Notes under the pieces: generated by a model | Told to the model about the DNA's origin: nothing | What the model saw: the letters and a program-made list of their open reading frames with translations, nothing else | The model's database searches: none | In this document: positions 27,966-39,148 of the stretch, piece by piece | Layout: each line of letters starts with the position of its first letter | Numbering within the stretch: the stretch's first letter is position 1 | Program-made: the position numbers and the translations under genes | Source of the DNA: Teratosphaeria epicoccoides | Taxonomy: Eukaryota; Ascomycota; Dothideomycetes; Mycosphaerellales; Teratosphaeriaceae | Direction of reading: 5' to 3' | Assembly (NCBI GenBank): GCA_021401465.1 | Contig: JADDMT010000005.1 | Span: forward strand, 558,001 to 622,000 | Length of the DNA: 64,000 nt

Positions 27966-30900
27966 ATGTCGTGCCTCCAGGATCCACTCGACAAGATCCG
28001 CTCGTCGCCAAAACTGCAGAATCAGCAACAGACAGCTGTAGTGTTGAACGCGATCGAGGACACCCTCCGCCAGCAAAAGAGCGAGCCGACGCCGACTGCA
28101 TATTTCGCCGCGCTGTTGAGTCTGCTTGGTCAATACATTTCCATTGAGAAAGGAATCGTGAACAAGGAGGTCGCGCATGCTGTGGTGTATCTGCTGGATC
28201 TGGTCACGAGTCACGTTCCAGCGCCGCTACTGAGGAGCAAGTTCACCCAGATCCTGGGCGGTCTGGCACCGGCGTTGACACACCCGGAGGCCGAGGCTCC
28301 GTTGCTGAGAGCAAGCATTGGATGTCTGGAGTCTTTGTTGGTGGCACAAGATTCGCAGGCATGGATGCTCCCACAGAGCTCCGGCAGCCCTCGAGGCGCG
28401 GTAGGCGGACTGTTGGCGTTGGCGTTGGATCACAGGCCGAAGGTCAGGAAGCGGGCACAGGAAGCATTGGATATGGTGTTGAGGCATCCCCCTCCGAGCC
28501 CGAGCCTTGATCATCCGGCCGCAGACATGTGCGCGGAGACGGCTTTGCGGAGCTTGCAGGTTGCAGCAGAGGAGACAGCTGCGCAAAAGAGGAGCAAGAA
28601 GCACAAGAGAGAGGTGCAGAATCAGCATGATCCGAACTTGATGCACGCGTTGCAACTTGTCAAGTCAATTGCTACTGCAGAGAATGGGTGGCCGAGTAAG
28701 AAGATTGATGCGCTGTGCGAGCTTTTGTTGGACATTTCCAGAGGTAGCAACGAATTCCTGACGATGGCCGCATTCGAGGTCTTTGAGATCATATTCGCCG
28801 GGCTGACAGGCGAGGTGTCCTCGGCAAAGCTACCGAGACTGCTGGACGCCATTAAAGACCTGCAGCCGTCACAGAACGACACACAACTTCTGCCGCCTTG
28901 GATAGCTGTGCTGAGCAGAGGATATGAGGTAGCTGCACAGATCGAGCCAGATGAGACCTTTCAGAAACTACCTGAGCTGGTCAAGATGGTGTCTTCGTTT
29001 CTCACGTCTTCGTCACACAACGTCCGGATATCCGCGTCAGAGTGCTTGATCGCGCTGCTCAATACATGCATTCCAGACCAGAGCATACTGGAGCCATCGG
29101 TCATGGACGACAAAGCGCTCGAGAAGATCGCAAAGACGCTGCAGGATCTGCTCTGTGTCAAATACCAGGCTGCGTGGATGGAGGTCTTCAACGTCATGAC
29201 TGCCGCTTTCGAAGTGTTCAAATGGCAGTCACATCCATTGATTGACGGCGTCGTGCAGTCGATCGGCGATCTGCGCGGCAATGACTCATTTGCGGGCAAG
29301 AAGGAGGCTGACGCGGTGCTTTCGGCTGCTATTCGAGCCATGGGTCCACACAACGTCCTTGCAGTGCTGCCTCTCAACTTGGGTAAAACCAAAGCCGGTC
29401 AAGCTGGACGGGCATGGCTACTTCCAGTCATGCGTGATTCTGTCAGCAATACACGGCTTGCTCACTTCCGATCGGAACTCGTGCCCCTCAGCGAGATCAT
29501 GTTCCAGCGTGTGCTAAATCATGGCGCCGCTGAGAAGACGATAGAGATAAAGATCTTCGAGACTGTCATTGATCAAATATGGGCTTGTCTGCCTGGCTAC
29601 TGCGAATTGCCACTCGACTTGCGAGAAGCGGTCGATCAAAGCTTCGCAGAGCAACTCTCAAACCTACTCTACCAACAGCCGCACATGCGAACAGATATTT
29701 GCAAAGCGCTTCAGAATCTTGTAGATACTAACAAGACCATCGCAGAACTTGAGCTCGAAGGCGAAGAAAATCTGATCCAGCAAGGTCGCGTGTCCAAGGC
29801 AGAAGCTCAGAAGAATTTGCAACACCTAGCTGGCTTCGCGGGCAATCTCCTAGCTGTCTTGTTTAACGTCTACAGCCAGACCTTGCCACACAGTCGTGGC
29901 AATCTTTTGCAATGCATCAACGCTTACTTGAGCATCACGCCAGAGGCTGAGCTCATGGAGACATTTGAGCGTGTCGCGACGATGCTTGAGAGCTCACTGG
30001 CAGAAGCTGCAGCTGCCAAGGAGGACGGCAAGAAGCAGCAGCGATCGAGCGAAGAGGCAAAGAACAAGATGCCGCCCACTTCACACACGCTGATGGACTT
30101 GGTTATCACAATGTCAATCTACTTGCCACGCCAGGCTTTCGCTAGCCTGTTCAATATGGCGGCCAACATCGTTAATGCCCAGAATGACCCACAACTCCAG
30201 AAGAAAGCATACAAGCTCATCCCTCGCCTTGCCGATTCCGAGATTGGACGCCAGGCTATACAAGACAGGAATAGCGACCTGCAGCAGCTGCTGATTGCAG
30301 CAGCAGATAAGGCTTCGGGACCTGCAAAACGCGACCGTCTGACTTCACTTACTCAAATCGTCCCTTTCCTGCCAAACAAAGAACTCCACTTCATCCCGTC
30401 TGTCCTCTCCGAGGTTGTGATTGGCGTCAAGGAAGTCAATGAGAAGGCGCGAAATGCAGCATTTGATCTGCTTGTACTGATGGGTCAGAAGATGAGCGAA
30501 GGCGGTAAGGTCATCAACTCAAAGGTGTCTGGCATGCCCGCCGATGCTCCAGCGGCGGAAGCAAGTCTGGAGGAGTACTTCACCATGGTATCGGCTGGTC
30601 TTGCCGGCTCGAGTCCGCACATGATCAGTGCCAGTATCACTGCGCTGACTCGATTGCTGTATGAGTTCCGGCAGAAGCTGAAGCAGGATACTGTGACGGA
30701 CATGGTCCAGACGATGGATCTTTTCTTGACAAGCAACAATCGTGAGATCGTGCGATCCGTCCTTGGCTTTGTCAAGGTGTGCGTGATCAGCCTGCCCACA
30801 GATCTCATGCTTCCGCGCCTCCAGACTCTGGTCCCGAACCTGATTGTTTGGAGTCATGAGCACAAAGCCCGATTCAAGGCCAAAGTGAAGCACATCTTCG

Positions 30901-31805
30901 AGCGCATGATCCGTCGCTTTGGCGTAAAAGTTGTGGAACAGTGGACGCCTGAGTCTGACAAGAAACTTATAGTCAACATCAGAAAGACTCGCGATCGTAG
31001 AAAACGAAGAAAAGAGGAGGGGGCTGAAGATGACGCTGAGGGTGGTGCGCAGGAGAGGGGGAAAGGCAAATTTGAAAGCGAGTATGACGAAGCCGTTTAT
31101 GGGTCTGACAGCGACGAAGTCGAGTCAGAAGACATCAGTGATGACGAAGTGCTTGGCCGCGCAGTGGAGAGGGGTAGGAAGGCTAAGTCTGGTGGCAAGC
31201 AGTACATTGTGGAAGATGAGGACGAGCCATTGGACCTCCTGGACCGGAAGGCTTTAGCAAATATTAGCTCGACGAAACCTGTGCGCAACCGTGTGGCACC
31301 TGCTAATGGCGCAAGGAAGAACAAGGCACAGACGGACCTCGACGGCAAGCTGGTCTTCAACGAGGACTCCGACTCAGAAGCCGACATCATGGATTTCGAC
31401 GACGCAGGCATGCAAAATGGCCGAGAGCCCGGTGATGGCACTCTCGAAGGCGGCATCAATGCGTATGTCAATGCACTCAAGGGTGGCGACGCACCACAAA
31501 GAGGTCAGAAGGGCAAGCTGAAGTTCAGTAATAAGCGAAATCGAAGCGGAGAGGGTGATGAGGATGATGATACGATCGAAGTCGATGCGGGCGAGCTGAG
31601 TGATGCATTGAAGAAACGGCAGCAGAAGAAGGTGGGCGGAAGAGGAGGTGGACAGGCGCCGCAGAGAAAGAGTCTGGATGGTGGGAAGGTTGGTGGTAAG
31701 CCAGGTGGTGGTGGCGGAGTGGGCGGGATCAGGAAGGCGAATGGTGGTGCGTTCAGGCATGGGTTACAGAGGCGACGGGGGAAGGGTGGAAGTGGAAGGA
31801 GGTAG
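27966..31805 (+). CDS. RRP12: Ribosomal RNA-processing protein RRP12
   Basis: It is a single exon of 1279 residues from ATG 27966 (MSCLQDPLDKIRSS...). A frame-open ATG 22 codons upstream at 27900 lacks family likeness. The first 1000 residues are HEAT-like helices including the NUC173 region (about 390-600, VKYQAAWMEVFNVMTAAFEV and MGPHNVLAVLPLNLGKTKAG). The C-terminus is first acidic (SDSDEVESEDISDDEV), then Gly/Arg/Lys-rich (GFRHGLQRRRGKGG-like), typical of the family. Family knowledge: Rrp12 is a karyopherin-like factor bound to pre-ribosomes. It helps nuclear export of both subunits and 18S/25S rRNA maturation. It is the third ribosome-biogenesis gene in the left half of the window. Confidence 0.95.
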   Translation: MSCLQDPLDKIRSSPKLQNQQQTAVVLNAIEDTLRQQKSEPTPTAYFAALLSLLGQYISIEKGIVNKEVAHAVVYLLDLVTSHVPAPLLRSKFTQILGGLAPALTHPEAEAPLLRASIGCLESLLVAQDSQAWMLPQSSGSPRGAVGGLLALALDHRPKVRKRAQEALDMVLRHPPPSPSLDHPAADMCAETALRSLQVAAEETAAQKRSKKHKREVQNQHDPNLMHALQLVKSIATAENGWPSKKIDALCELLLDISRGSNEFLTMAAFEVFEIIFAGLTGEVSSAKLPRLLDAIKDLQPSQNDTQLLPPWIAVLSRGYEVAAQIEPDETFQKLPELVKMVSSFLTSSSHNVRISASECLIALLNTCIPDQSILEPSVMDDKALEKIAKTLQDLLCVKYQAAWMEVFNVMTAAFEVFKWQSHPLIDGVVQSIGDLRGNDSFAGKKEADAVLSAAIRAMGPHNVLAVLPLNLGKTKAGQAGRAWLLPVMRDSVSNTRLAHFRSELVPLSEIMFQRVLNHGAAEKTIEIKIFETVIDQIWACLPGYCELPLDLREAVDQSFAEQLSNLLYQQPHMRTDICKALQNLVDTNKTIAELELEGEENLIQQGRVSKAEAQKNLQHLAGFAGNLLAVLFNVYSQTLPHSRGNLLQCINAYLSITPEAELMETFERVATMLESSLAEAAAAKEDGKKQQRSSEEAKNKMPPTSHTLMDLVITMSIYLPRQAFASLFNMAANIVNAQNDPQLQKKAYKLIPRLADSEIGRQAIQDRNSDLQQLLIAAADKASGPAKRDRLTSLTQIVPFLPNKELHFIPSVLSEVVIGVKEVNEKARNAAFDLLVLMGQKMSEGGKVINSKVSGMPADAPAAEASLEEYFTMVSAGLAGSSPHMISASITALTRLLYEFRQKLKQDTVTDMVQTMDLFLTSNNREIVRSVLGFVKVCVISLPTDLMLPRLQTLVPNLIVWSHEHKARFKAKVKHIFERMIRRFGVKVVEQWTPESDKKLIVNIRKTRDRRKRRKEEGAEDDAEGGAQERGKGKFESEYDEAVYGSDSDEVESEDISDDEVLGRAVERGRKAKSGGKQYIVEDEDEPLDLLDRKALANISSTKPVRNRVAPANGARKNKAQTDLDGKLVFNEDSDSEADIMDFDDAGMQNGREPGDGTLEGGINAYVNALKGGDAPQRGQKGKLKFSNKRNRSGEGDEDDDTIEVDAGELSDALKKRQQKKVGGRGGGQAPQRKSLDGGKVGGKPGGGGGVGGIRKANGGAFRHGLQRRRGKGGSGRR

Positions 31806-32455
31806 GATGGCTCGAAAGAACCTGAGCCTAGCTTAAGCCGTGTGTGCGAAATAATGTCTGCCGGAGTCGAATGTTGGCACCTTGATGGCCGTCCCCATTC
31901 ATGTGCGAAGACGAGAATGCACACTGATGGCGATTGAGCGAGTATATTCATTCGTCTTCAGGCACATTCTGGCGATATTGCGGTTGCTATACCGTGACAT
32001 ATTAGCCGATGTTAGCTCGTACGCTCAACGGTCGGCCTGCAAGTCTAAGAAGCTATGGTAAGATATACAAGAAAAGCTTCCGAGACTGGGGTTTCCCGCG
32101 CTTCACATCTCACCGAGACGCTGTAGCATGTGCCATTCATGCACGCGATCTCTATTAGAGGAGCGGAATCTCACCGCGACGGAGGTGGACGCGACTCGGA
32201 GGCTTCGAGGAAGTCTGGACACTGGATGGACTGATCCCCATGCGAGTACATAACAATAGACTGACATGCGAAGCGCAATGTTTGGCTCCATGAATGCTTC
32301 GCGATCTTTCGTGAAGCAGGGGTTGGGGAGCATGCGGGCGTTGCTACGCTACCGCTGCTGTCCAGTCTCCCTGAGGAGCCGCTGATGTTCTTTGTTGATG
32401 CGGTTCAATAAATAGTATCCGCAAGGCGGCCACAGTGGCATTATGTGACACCTCT
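31806..32455. other. Intergenic, no feature seen
   Basis: 3' flank of RRP12. Only short frames are present. Confidence 0.4.
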
Positions 32456-32895
32456 TTATTGTCGCTCAGCACAGCAAATGAACTCCACGACGCTCTCTCG
32501 AAACGGTGGACGGACCGCGTCTGCGAGCATGGCTTGCATGACGTCCTCGTTGTTAAGCCATTGCGTGAGTGTTGAGAGGTCGGCTTTGATGTCCAGGTTG
32601 CGGAGCACGAGGTGGTCGATGTAGAACATTTTGAGAGATTTCTGTGGTTAGTGCAGAGGGTGAGATTCATGTTTCTGCAGGACCGCAATATGTAGTAATT
32701 TTTGGTCATGCGGCATGCCGTCTGCGTCTTCAGCTCGCGGATCGCTCCGTACTTATTATGATCAGTAGTGGGCACATCAATTTGAGGCAGCTGCATGCTT
32801 GGTGATGGCAGATCAGGCATCAACGTCTTGAAAAGGTGCCAAATGCATACGCCAGGCTTCTGGTTGTTGAGCGTGCTATTCTGTGTGACAAAATC
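32456..32895 (-). CDS. Possible 3' exons of an unrecognised gene
   Basis: A protein-like last exon (about 32641-32456) reads MFYIDHLVLRNLDIKADLST, then LTQWLNNEDVMQAMLAD and VVEFICCAERQ, stop. It is preceded by a textbook branch and acceptor (GCACTAACCACAG). Further upstream, a likely exon (32895 to about 32750) follows CTCACACAG and reads QKPGVCIWHLFKTLMPDLP. The donor joining the two in frame is not obvious. The 5' end may lie near 33312, overlapping the promoter of the plus-strand Rab-GAP. No family is recognised; it may be decayed. Confidence 0.35.
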
Positions 32896-33353
32896 CTGTG
32901 TGAGGCGTGTGTGCGCCAGTCATCCGCAAGAAAGGCGTACCGCATTCGTGTAAGCATGTGCAGTGCATTGCAAAAGCATAGCGAGTCGGAGCCAGGACAT
33001 GGCAGGTGATCAGCATTTTCAAGTCTGACAGTTGTCTAATCTTGGTTTCCTGCTCACGGTCTGATGAGGCGCAACGAAGACACACGAACGATAACAGAAC
33101 AAGGCTACGGCCCAAGCCGGGTATCAGGATTCGACGCCGGTGCCGTGGACCGTTGAATTTGCGCGTTGGCGGAGACCCTTGAAGATGTTGGTTGTCGTGT
33201 TGAAGCTGGGAACCCATGACAAAGCGACGAAATCCTTCCCGGTCCACATTAGATAGTGAATAGCAGAGCATCTCGAATAGCGTGTTCCGCAGGTTTCGCA
33301 GGCGGAAACGCATGTGACGGAGTAGAGTATCTTATGTAACGCAAGGCACGACA

Positions 33354-36302
33354 ATGGCGGCCGCTGATCCCGAGGCACAGCTGAAGCGTAGCACACTTGC
33401 TGCAGATTTGGTAGATGATGATGCCGATGCAATTAACGCAGCAGCTGCAGCTGTAATTGAGTTGGAAAGCTTAACGCCAACTCCAAGCGCAGGCGCTCAT
33501 AGGCAACCGGAGTCTCCGCCGCGTCGAAAGCAAGATAGTATCGGGGTAAACAGATCGCCCACATCATCGACAAAATCGTGTGGCAGTGAAGAGCGGGAAG
33601 TCAACCGGGCTCCAGGCATTCTTGACCGCAGGCGGAGCACACGACCATCCAAGGACAGGACGGCGGTGGGTAGTGGGGCACGCAAGAGGGTCAGTGTCGG
33701 GCCACGTATTCGGATCAGCCTGACGCCCAGCATGGCCGAGGTGGCTGCTGAGATGCGGGCGAGGGCCGACGTGGACGAAGGCAACGACGAGTTTGAGGAC
33801 GCGGAAAGCACACCCCGTCCCGAGTCTCCAACCAAAGAGGGAGGAGAGAAGGTGGAGAGCGCAAGCGCAGACGGTGTGAGCGCGGGCACGAATGGCACAC
33901 AAGAGACAAAGGAGGCGGGGAACCATGAGAAACAGAATGGCGTCGCACATTCACGATCAGCGAGCTACGGGCACGACGACGAAGCTGGCCTCACAGCACC
34001 GAGAGTGGTGGCAGAGCAGCCGCCTACACTCGCACGACCCGCAGCTGGAGAGCGGCACCGCAGCGTGTCTCCGGGAAAGACACCATCACGACGCGAGTCG
34101 CCCACCAAACACATGCGAGGCTTGTCAGGTGACTTTGCCGTTGACACGCTCCCTCCTCCCTCGACCGCAGAGCGACAACAAGCGCTTGAAGAACGACACG
34201 TCGGTGAAAGGCCGGGCTTGGCGAAGAAGGCGTCGAGCGGGTTAGGCGGGTTCTTGAGCCGAATGGGCAGCATTAGGAAGGCACGCTCACCACCCGCACC
34301 GAAGTCAGACAGCAAAAACGCACACGATCGACAAAATACTGCCGCCTCTATGAACGGAGTCTTGGCGCCGATAGCCGACGGAGACGAAAACCGAACAAGG
34401 AAGCTCACTTTGCAAGATCGATTCCAGAATCTGCGAAGGCAGGAAGAGTATGCTGTACCCGGTGCCAATGGAGGTGCGGTCATGGAGAAGTACGAGGAGA
34501 CCAATGACAAAGAGTACGGACCTGTGACGATGGATACCAATGGAGATGTGCAAGCGCGTGCGGAGAGAGCAGTGTCAGCGGATGGCCCACAATCACCGGC
34601 TACAAATCCCCCATTACCGCCAGGTGCAGCTTCGGGTTTGACTGCCGGTCTACCTCAAGAGCCGAAACCGGTCAATTGGGACTTGTGGCAAGAAGTTGTG
34701 TATGATGGTCCGGCAGCTGTGCAGCGGAAAAGCGGAGCAGAGCTACGTGACGCCATCGCTTCAGGCATTCCTCCAGCGATCAGAGGCGTAGTCTGGCAGG
34801 TGCTGGCCGAGAGTAAGAATGATGAGCTGGAGAATGTCTATCGCACACTGAAAGCCCGAGGGACGGACGAACCGTTGAAGCGACCGCCAATTTCGAGGAC
34901 AACAAGCCAGAACTCCATGAACGGTGCTGCTGAAGAGAAAGGTTCGGGCGCCTCGAGCGGATCGAGCGCGCAATCCGGAGCCTCGACGCCACCAACGACC
35001 AACGTCGCTTCTCCGCCTCCTGGCTCTTTCAGCAATGCAAATGGCAACAGCGAGCTCCGAGCTAAGCTGTTGGCGGAGAAGCAGAAGCGCGAGTCCGCCA
35101 CGCTCGCCAAGCTTGAGAAAGCGATTCGCCGCGATATGGGCGCGAGAACGAGCTACAGCAAGTACACGCAATCTCCAGGCCTCCAGGATGGCTTGTTCGG
35201 TTTGTGCAAGGCCTACGCGCTGTTTGACGAAGGTGTTGGCTATGCACAAGGCATCAACTTTATCGCCATGCCTCTCCTGTTCAACATGAACGAGGAAGAG
35301 GCTTTCACGCTTTTGGTGCGACTCATGAGCAAGTACGACGTACGGAACATGTTCACACGGGGTATGGAAGGCCTACATATGCGACTGTACCACTTCGAGC
35401 GATTACTAGAGGATCTTGAACCAGCTCTCTACTGCCACCTGAAACGCCGACATGTCGGACCTCAGCTGTATGCGACGCAATGGTTCCTGACGTTGTTTGC
35501 GTATCGCTTTCCACTGCAGCTGGTGCTGAGGGTATACGATTTGGTTTTTAGCGAAGGCTTGACTGCGATTTTGAAGTTTGGCATAGTACTCATGCAGCGG
35601 AATCGGGACACGCTGCTCGACATGAAGGACATGAGCGCTCTCACAACATTCCTCAAGGAGAAATTGTTCGACGTCTACATCGACAAAGCTCCATCTGCTT
35701 CGGCACTACTAGACTCTGGCTTCTTCGGCTCGGTCATAGGCGGTGCAGACAAAGAGAAGGAACTGTACCGCGCAGACGAGATGGTCAGAGATGCATGTGA
35801 AATCACGATCACGGAAGCGCAGTTGGCCAGCTATACTGCTGACTGGGAAGAGACTTCGCGATTCGAGCGCGAGAGAAATGAGGAGCTTGATTCGTTGAGA
35901 ATCACTAACTCCACTTTGACTTCCCGCGTCAAAGCTCTGGAGGAACGCACTCAAACCCAAGACGAAGAGCACGTAGCAATTGCAGGAGACCTCGTGAACC
36001 TCAAAGTCCAGAACGACGCCCTCCTCGACGAGAATGAAGGCTTGAAAATGAAAGTCGAGGAGCTCTCGAAACTCGTCGACGTCCAGCCTGCCGAAGTCGA
36101 GAATCGGTTGAAGACAGAAATGGAGAGGATCATGCAACGGAATACTGAAGTCCAGAACGAGAATCGGATGTTGAAAGAAGAGGCGGAGGAGATGGAGGCG
36201 GCGCTTGTGGAGGCCAAGATGCAGCATGCGCAGGCAAAGATGGATCACGATGCATTGCAGCAGAAGCTGGCGAGCGTGCAGTCGCTACTTGGCAGCCAGT
36301 AG
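33354..36302 (+). CDS. GYP5: TBC-domain Rab GTPase-activating protein, Gyp5 type
   Basis: It is a single exon of 982 residues from ATG 33354. The N-terminal 440 residues are disordered and Ser/Pro/Arg-rich. The TBC domain (about 475-800) shows motif A (GIPPAIRGVVWQVLAES), motif B with the arginine finger (AIRRDMGARTSY) and motif C with the glutamine finger (GVGYAQGINFIAMPLLFN). An insertion of about 75 low-complexity residues lies between motifs A and B. The C-terminal 150 residues form a coiled coil (LKMKVEELSKLVDVQPAEVE). Family knowledge: Gyp5 stimulates GTP hydrolysis by Ypt1 and Sec4 in ER-Golgi and exocytic traffic. Both catalytic fingers are intact. Confidence 0.93.
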   Translation: MAAADPEAQLKRSTLAADLVDDDADAINAAAAAVIELESLTPTPSAGAHRQPESPPRRKQDSIGVNRSPTSSTKSCGSEEREVNRAPGILDRRRSTRPSKDRTAVGSGARKRVSVGPRIRISLTPSMAEVAAEMRARADVDEGNDEFEDAESTPRPESPTKEGGEKVESASADGVSAGTNGTQETKEAGNHEKQNGVAHSRSASYGHDDEAGLTAPRVVAEQPPTLARPAAGERHRSVSPGKTPSRRESPTKHMRGLSGDFAVDTLPPPSTAERQQALEERHVGERPGLAKKASSGLGGFLSRMGSIRKARSPPAPKSDSKNAHDRQNTAASMNGVLAPIADGDENRTRKLTLQDRFQNLRRQEEYAVPGANGGAVMEKYEETNDKEYGPVTMDTNGDVQARAERAVSADGPQSPATNPPLPPGAASGLTAGLPQEPKPVNWDLWQEVVYDGPAAVQRKSGAELRDAIASGIPPAIRGVVWQVLAESKNDELENVYRTLKARGTDEPLKRPPISRTTSQNSMNGAAEEKGSGASSGSSAQSGASTPPTTNVASPPPGSFSNANGNSELRAKLLAEKQKRESATLAKLEKAIRRDMGARTSYSKYTQSPGLQDGLFGLCKAYALFDEGVGYAQGINFIAMPLLFNMNEEEAFTLLVRLMSKYDVRNMFTRGMEGLHMRLYHFERLLEDLEPALYCHLKRRHVGPQLYATQWFLTLFAYRFPLQLVLRVYDLVFSEGLTAILKFGIVLMQRNRDTLLDMKDMSALTTFLKEKLFDVYIDKAPSASALLDSGFFGSVIGGADKEKELYRADEMVRDACEITITEAQLASYTADWEETSRFERERNEELDSLRITNSTLTSRVKALEERTQTQDEEHVAIAGDLVNLKVQNDALLDENEGLKMKVEELSKLVDVQPAEVENRLKTEMERIMQRNTEVQNENRMLKEEAEEMEAALVEAKMQHAQAKMDHDALQQKLASVQSLLGSQ

Positions 36303-37099
36303 GATGGCACGAGGTATGTGCCTGGACCGCGCAGTCCCACCGATGAGAGGGTCAGGAGGGATAGTTTTGCTAGTGGAAGGTCGGCTGCGAGCAGCAAGTT
36401 GATGATGAAGTGAAGAATATGGTGAGATTGGCATAGGATGGAAAGTATATCGTGGGGCTGCATATCACTTGGCGCAAGGCATACTACTGAAGGCATATGG
36501 GCGAGACAGAGCGTGATGTCTCGACGTTGGTATAGATCAGGCCTGGATGTGGGAGGTAATGGCAGGAGTGCTAGCATGGGGTTTGTGCGTCGTAGGGAGT
36601 CGTCTCGACAGGTCAGACCTGCTCTGTTGACTGGCATGCAAAACATACCCTGAATTTGTGGGAATGGGAGGACGTGAGCGTTTATACAGCAGCAGGACTG
36701 TGTTTTGTGCTTGTACATAGCTACTCCTGGAATGGAATATCTTTGAGTTGAGGTCGCCGGGAGCAGTGTCTTCCTGCTATGCGACGACAGAGCCGTCTGA
36801 CTTGACGCCCGACAGCGTTCATCACCACGGCAGTCCTGGCTTACGACTTCTCAAAGACCAAGCATCACGGGACTCCAGAGAACATAGGCCGTACTACGAA
36901 GCAGTTACGCGTGATCACGCAAACTTTGCCTGGTCACGACAGCATTGCGCACGAAGCACTCGGCTGACTCCGCAACTTCCTTCTTTGTCAAAGTTCACAA
37001 TGTTATTGTCAAACTTCACATACACGTTTTCTTATTGACAAAGCCGAATGCTAACTGAGCACACTGAATAACAACACATTGTATAGAAAAACATTCGCG
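36303..37099. other. Intergenic, no feature seen
   Basis: About 0.8 kb between the Rab-GAP stop and the next plus-strand start. Only short unrelated frames are present. Confidence 0.45.
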
Positions 37100-38745
37100 A
37101 TGGCGGACGTGGTACTGATAATGAGTAAGTACTGCCTGCTGGTCTTGGTCTTCTCCCTTTCCTTCTTCCTCGATCTTGCACATTACTCTCAACACTTGCC
37201 GCAGGACGCTGTCAAAACACGCATAAAAGCGCACAGCAGCAACACATCTGCACATCGGACGATACTTGGGAGCTGGCTCTCAACTCAATCGTTAGGCAGC
37301 ACACCCAAACAGGCGCAGTGTTCAATAACCCTTTCAACAACCACATCTCACCACAACCCAGCGGGATGTCGAACAACCCTTTTCTCAATCAGCAGGCGCA
37401 GCCGGGTGCTGGCACTCAATCGGCCAGATCATCTTTCGACTCCATTGACCTGGCCAAGGAGGGTCAGCAACCTGCCACCGCTATGCCTCAACAAGCTCAG
37501 ACGACTGGCGCGAGCGACTTCTCAGCAGCGCAGATGGAGCAAGACGTCAATGACCAAATGCGTGCTTGGCGAGATCCGGAGGCGCTGAACTGCTTCCAGG
37601 CTTTCGACAGGATTCAGGAGCCGAATGAGAAGCGGTCGAAGCGCAAGAGTCTTCTACTGTACTTGATCATAGGCGCGATCGTTCTTTTGGTCGGTGTTCT
37701 GGCCGTGGTGGGCGCTGTCGTGCTGTCAAAGAAGAGCAATGTGTCCGAGGTGAGTCGAGAGGGTGCGGCAGGTGCTAATGTGACGAATACTAAGTCTGTG
37801 ACGCAGACCTCGTACTTGGATGCTTCGACGAGCAGCTCTAGTAGCCGGTCGGTGACCACGGTCACGCAGACGCCCCAGGTGGATCTGAGCCCGAGTACCA
37901 CGACAACCACTCTGAGCTTGAGCAGCAGCAGTCAGTCGGTCTCGATCTCGACTACGGTCGTCCCGTCTCAGAGTACGAAGGGGGTTGTGGTTACTGCTTC
38001 GCCATCTCCGACCAGCAACGGTGAGAGTACCACAACCGTCACAGAGGCATCTACGAGCTGGAGCTTGACGACTGTCCATCCACCATCTTTCACGTCGTCC
38101 ACCGGCCCCACCACCACGCAAATTTCTGTCATCGTAGACCACTGCACGACCGACGTCTGCGTAACCCCAGCCTCAGGCGCAGCAACCCCGAGCACCACGA
38201 CCGCCATAGACTCGATGCAAGACCGTTCAGCCGACCTGGTCCTGGCCGGCTACACGACCTTCAAAAGCCTAGGCCTCACGATGATCGAGCCCGTAGTCTC
38301 GACGCAGCCATCCCACGCCACCGTCACGAATCAGGTCACCATCACGCAAAACCAACCCACGACCACCACTGTAAGTTTAGCGAGCACTACAACGACCAGC
38401 TCGCCCACCGCCACGGCAAAAGGCGGCGACATCACGTTCTGCGGCGTCATCGGCGAGCCGTGCCAGCAGAAGAAGCGTGACCTTATCAAGCCAGAGGCCT
38501 TCAATGGCACTGAGCAAGTTGGGAATTGGACGGAGAGCTTTACGGGCTTTCGCAACGGTACTGTGATGTTCAGGCCGGTCCGCAATGTCACGGACTCGAC
38601 GTCGTTGGTGCAGGATGTGGGGCGCAATGCGAGCGATGTGCTGGAGGCGGTTGAGGTGCAGGAGGGTGATGAGACGAGGGTGGGTGAGGTGTTGAGGAGT
38701 GGAAGAATGAGAGGGAATTTAGCAATGGGGGTAGGGAGGATGTGA
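37100..38745 (+). CDS. Ser/Thr-rich single-pass membrane protein
   Basis: I model two exons, 37100-37124 and 37205-38745. The 80-nt intron has a perfect GTAAGT donor and CTTGCCGCAG acceptor, giving 521 residues in one frame. Translation could instead start at ATG 37366 inside exon 2 (MSNNPFLNQQ...). Seen: a cytosolic-type N-terminus with NPF motifs (NNPFNNH, NNPFLNQ), which in other proteins bind endocytic EH domains; a basic stop (KRSKRKS); and one transmembrane helix (LLLYLIIGAIVLLVGVLAVV). A long Ser/Thr-rich extracellular stretch follows, suited to O-mannosylation, with N-glycosylation sites (NGT, NWT, NVT, NAS) near the end. The architecture resembles fungal wall-stress sensors, but a WSC domain is absent. 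Compare the gene at 40471. Confidence 0.75.
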
Positions 38746-39148
38746 GGAGGAGGTGGTGCAACGACGAGATCTGAAGTGAAGGCGTCTGTCTACATTTTTC
38801 GTGCGTTGGGCGCCATAATCGAGTGGGGTAGGTAGCATTGATTGAGCGAAGAGCATCAACGGAATCAAGACTTCTCCTGCTGAACATATATTGCCCTATT
38901 TGACACAAGTGCATCAAACCGAATACCCGAAACGTCTCAGAAAAGTGAAGTCTGAAGCTGACATTCGTTGCACAGGTGTCAGAGACATCTAGACATCTTG
39001 ACCTCGTCCATATTCTCTCTCAATCATCGCTAGCTCCCAAACTCCTTGTCAGCAAATCAAAGCGTCTGCAAGCGCCGTGTCAGCTCGTCCATTCCCTTCA
39101 GTCGCAGAAGCAGCATCTGCTCGTAGTCTTGACACTCCGGTCTATTCC
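38746..39148. other. Intergenic, no feature seen
   Basis: 3' flank of the membrane-protein gene. No convincing frame or repeat is seen. Confidence 0.4.
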
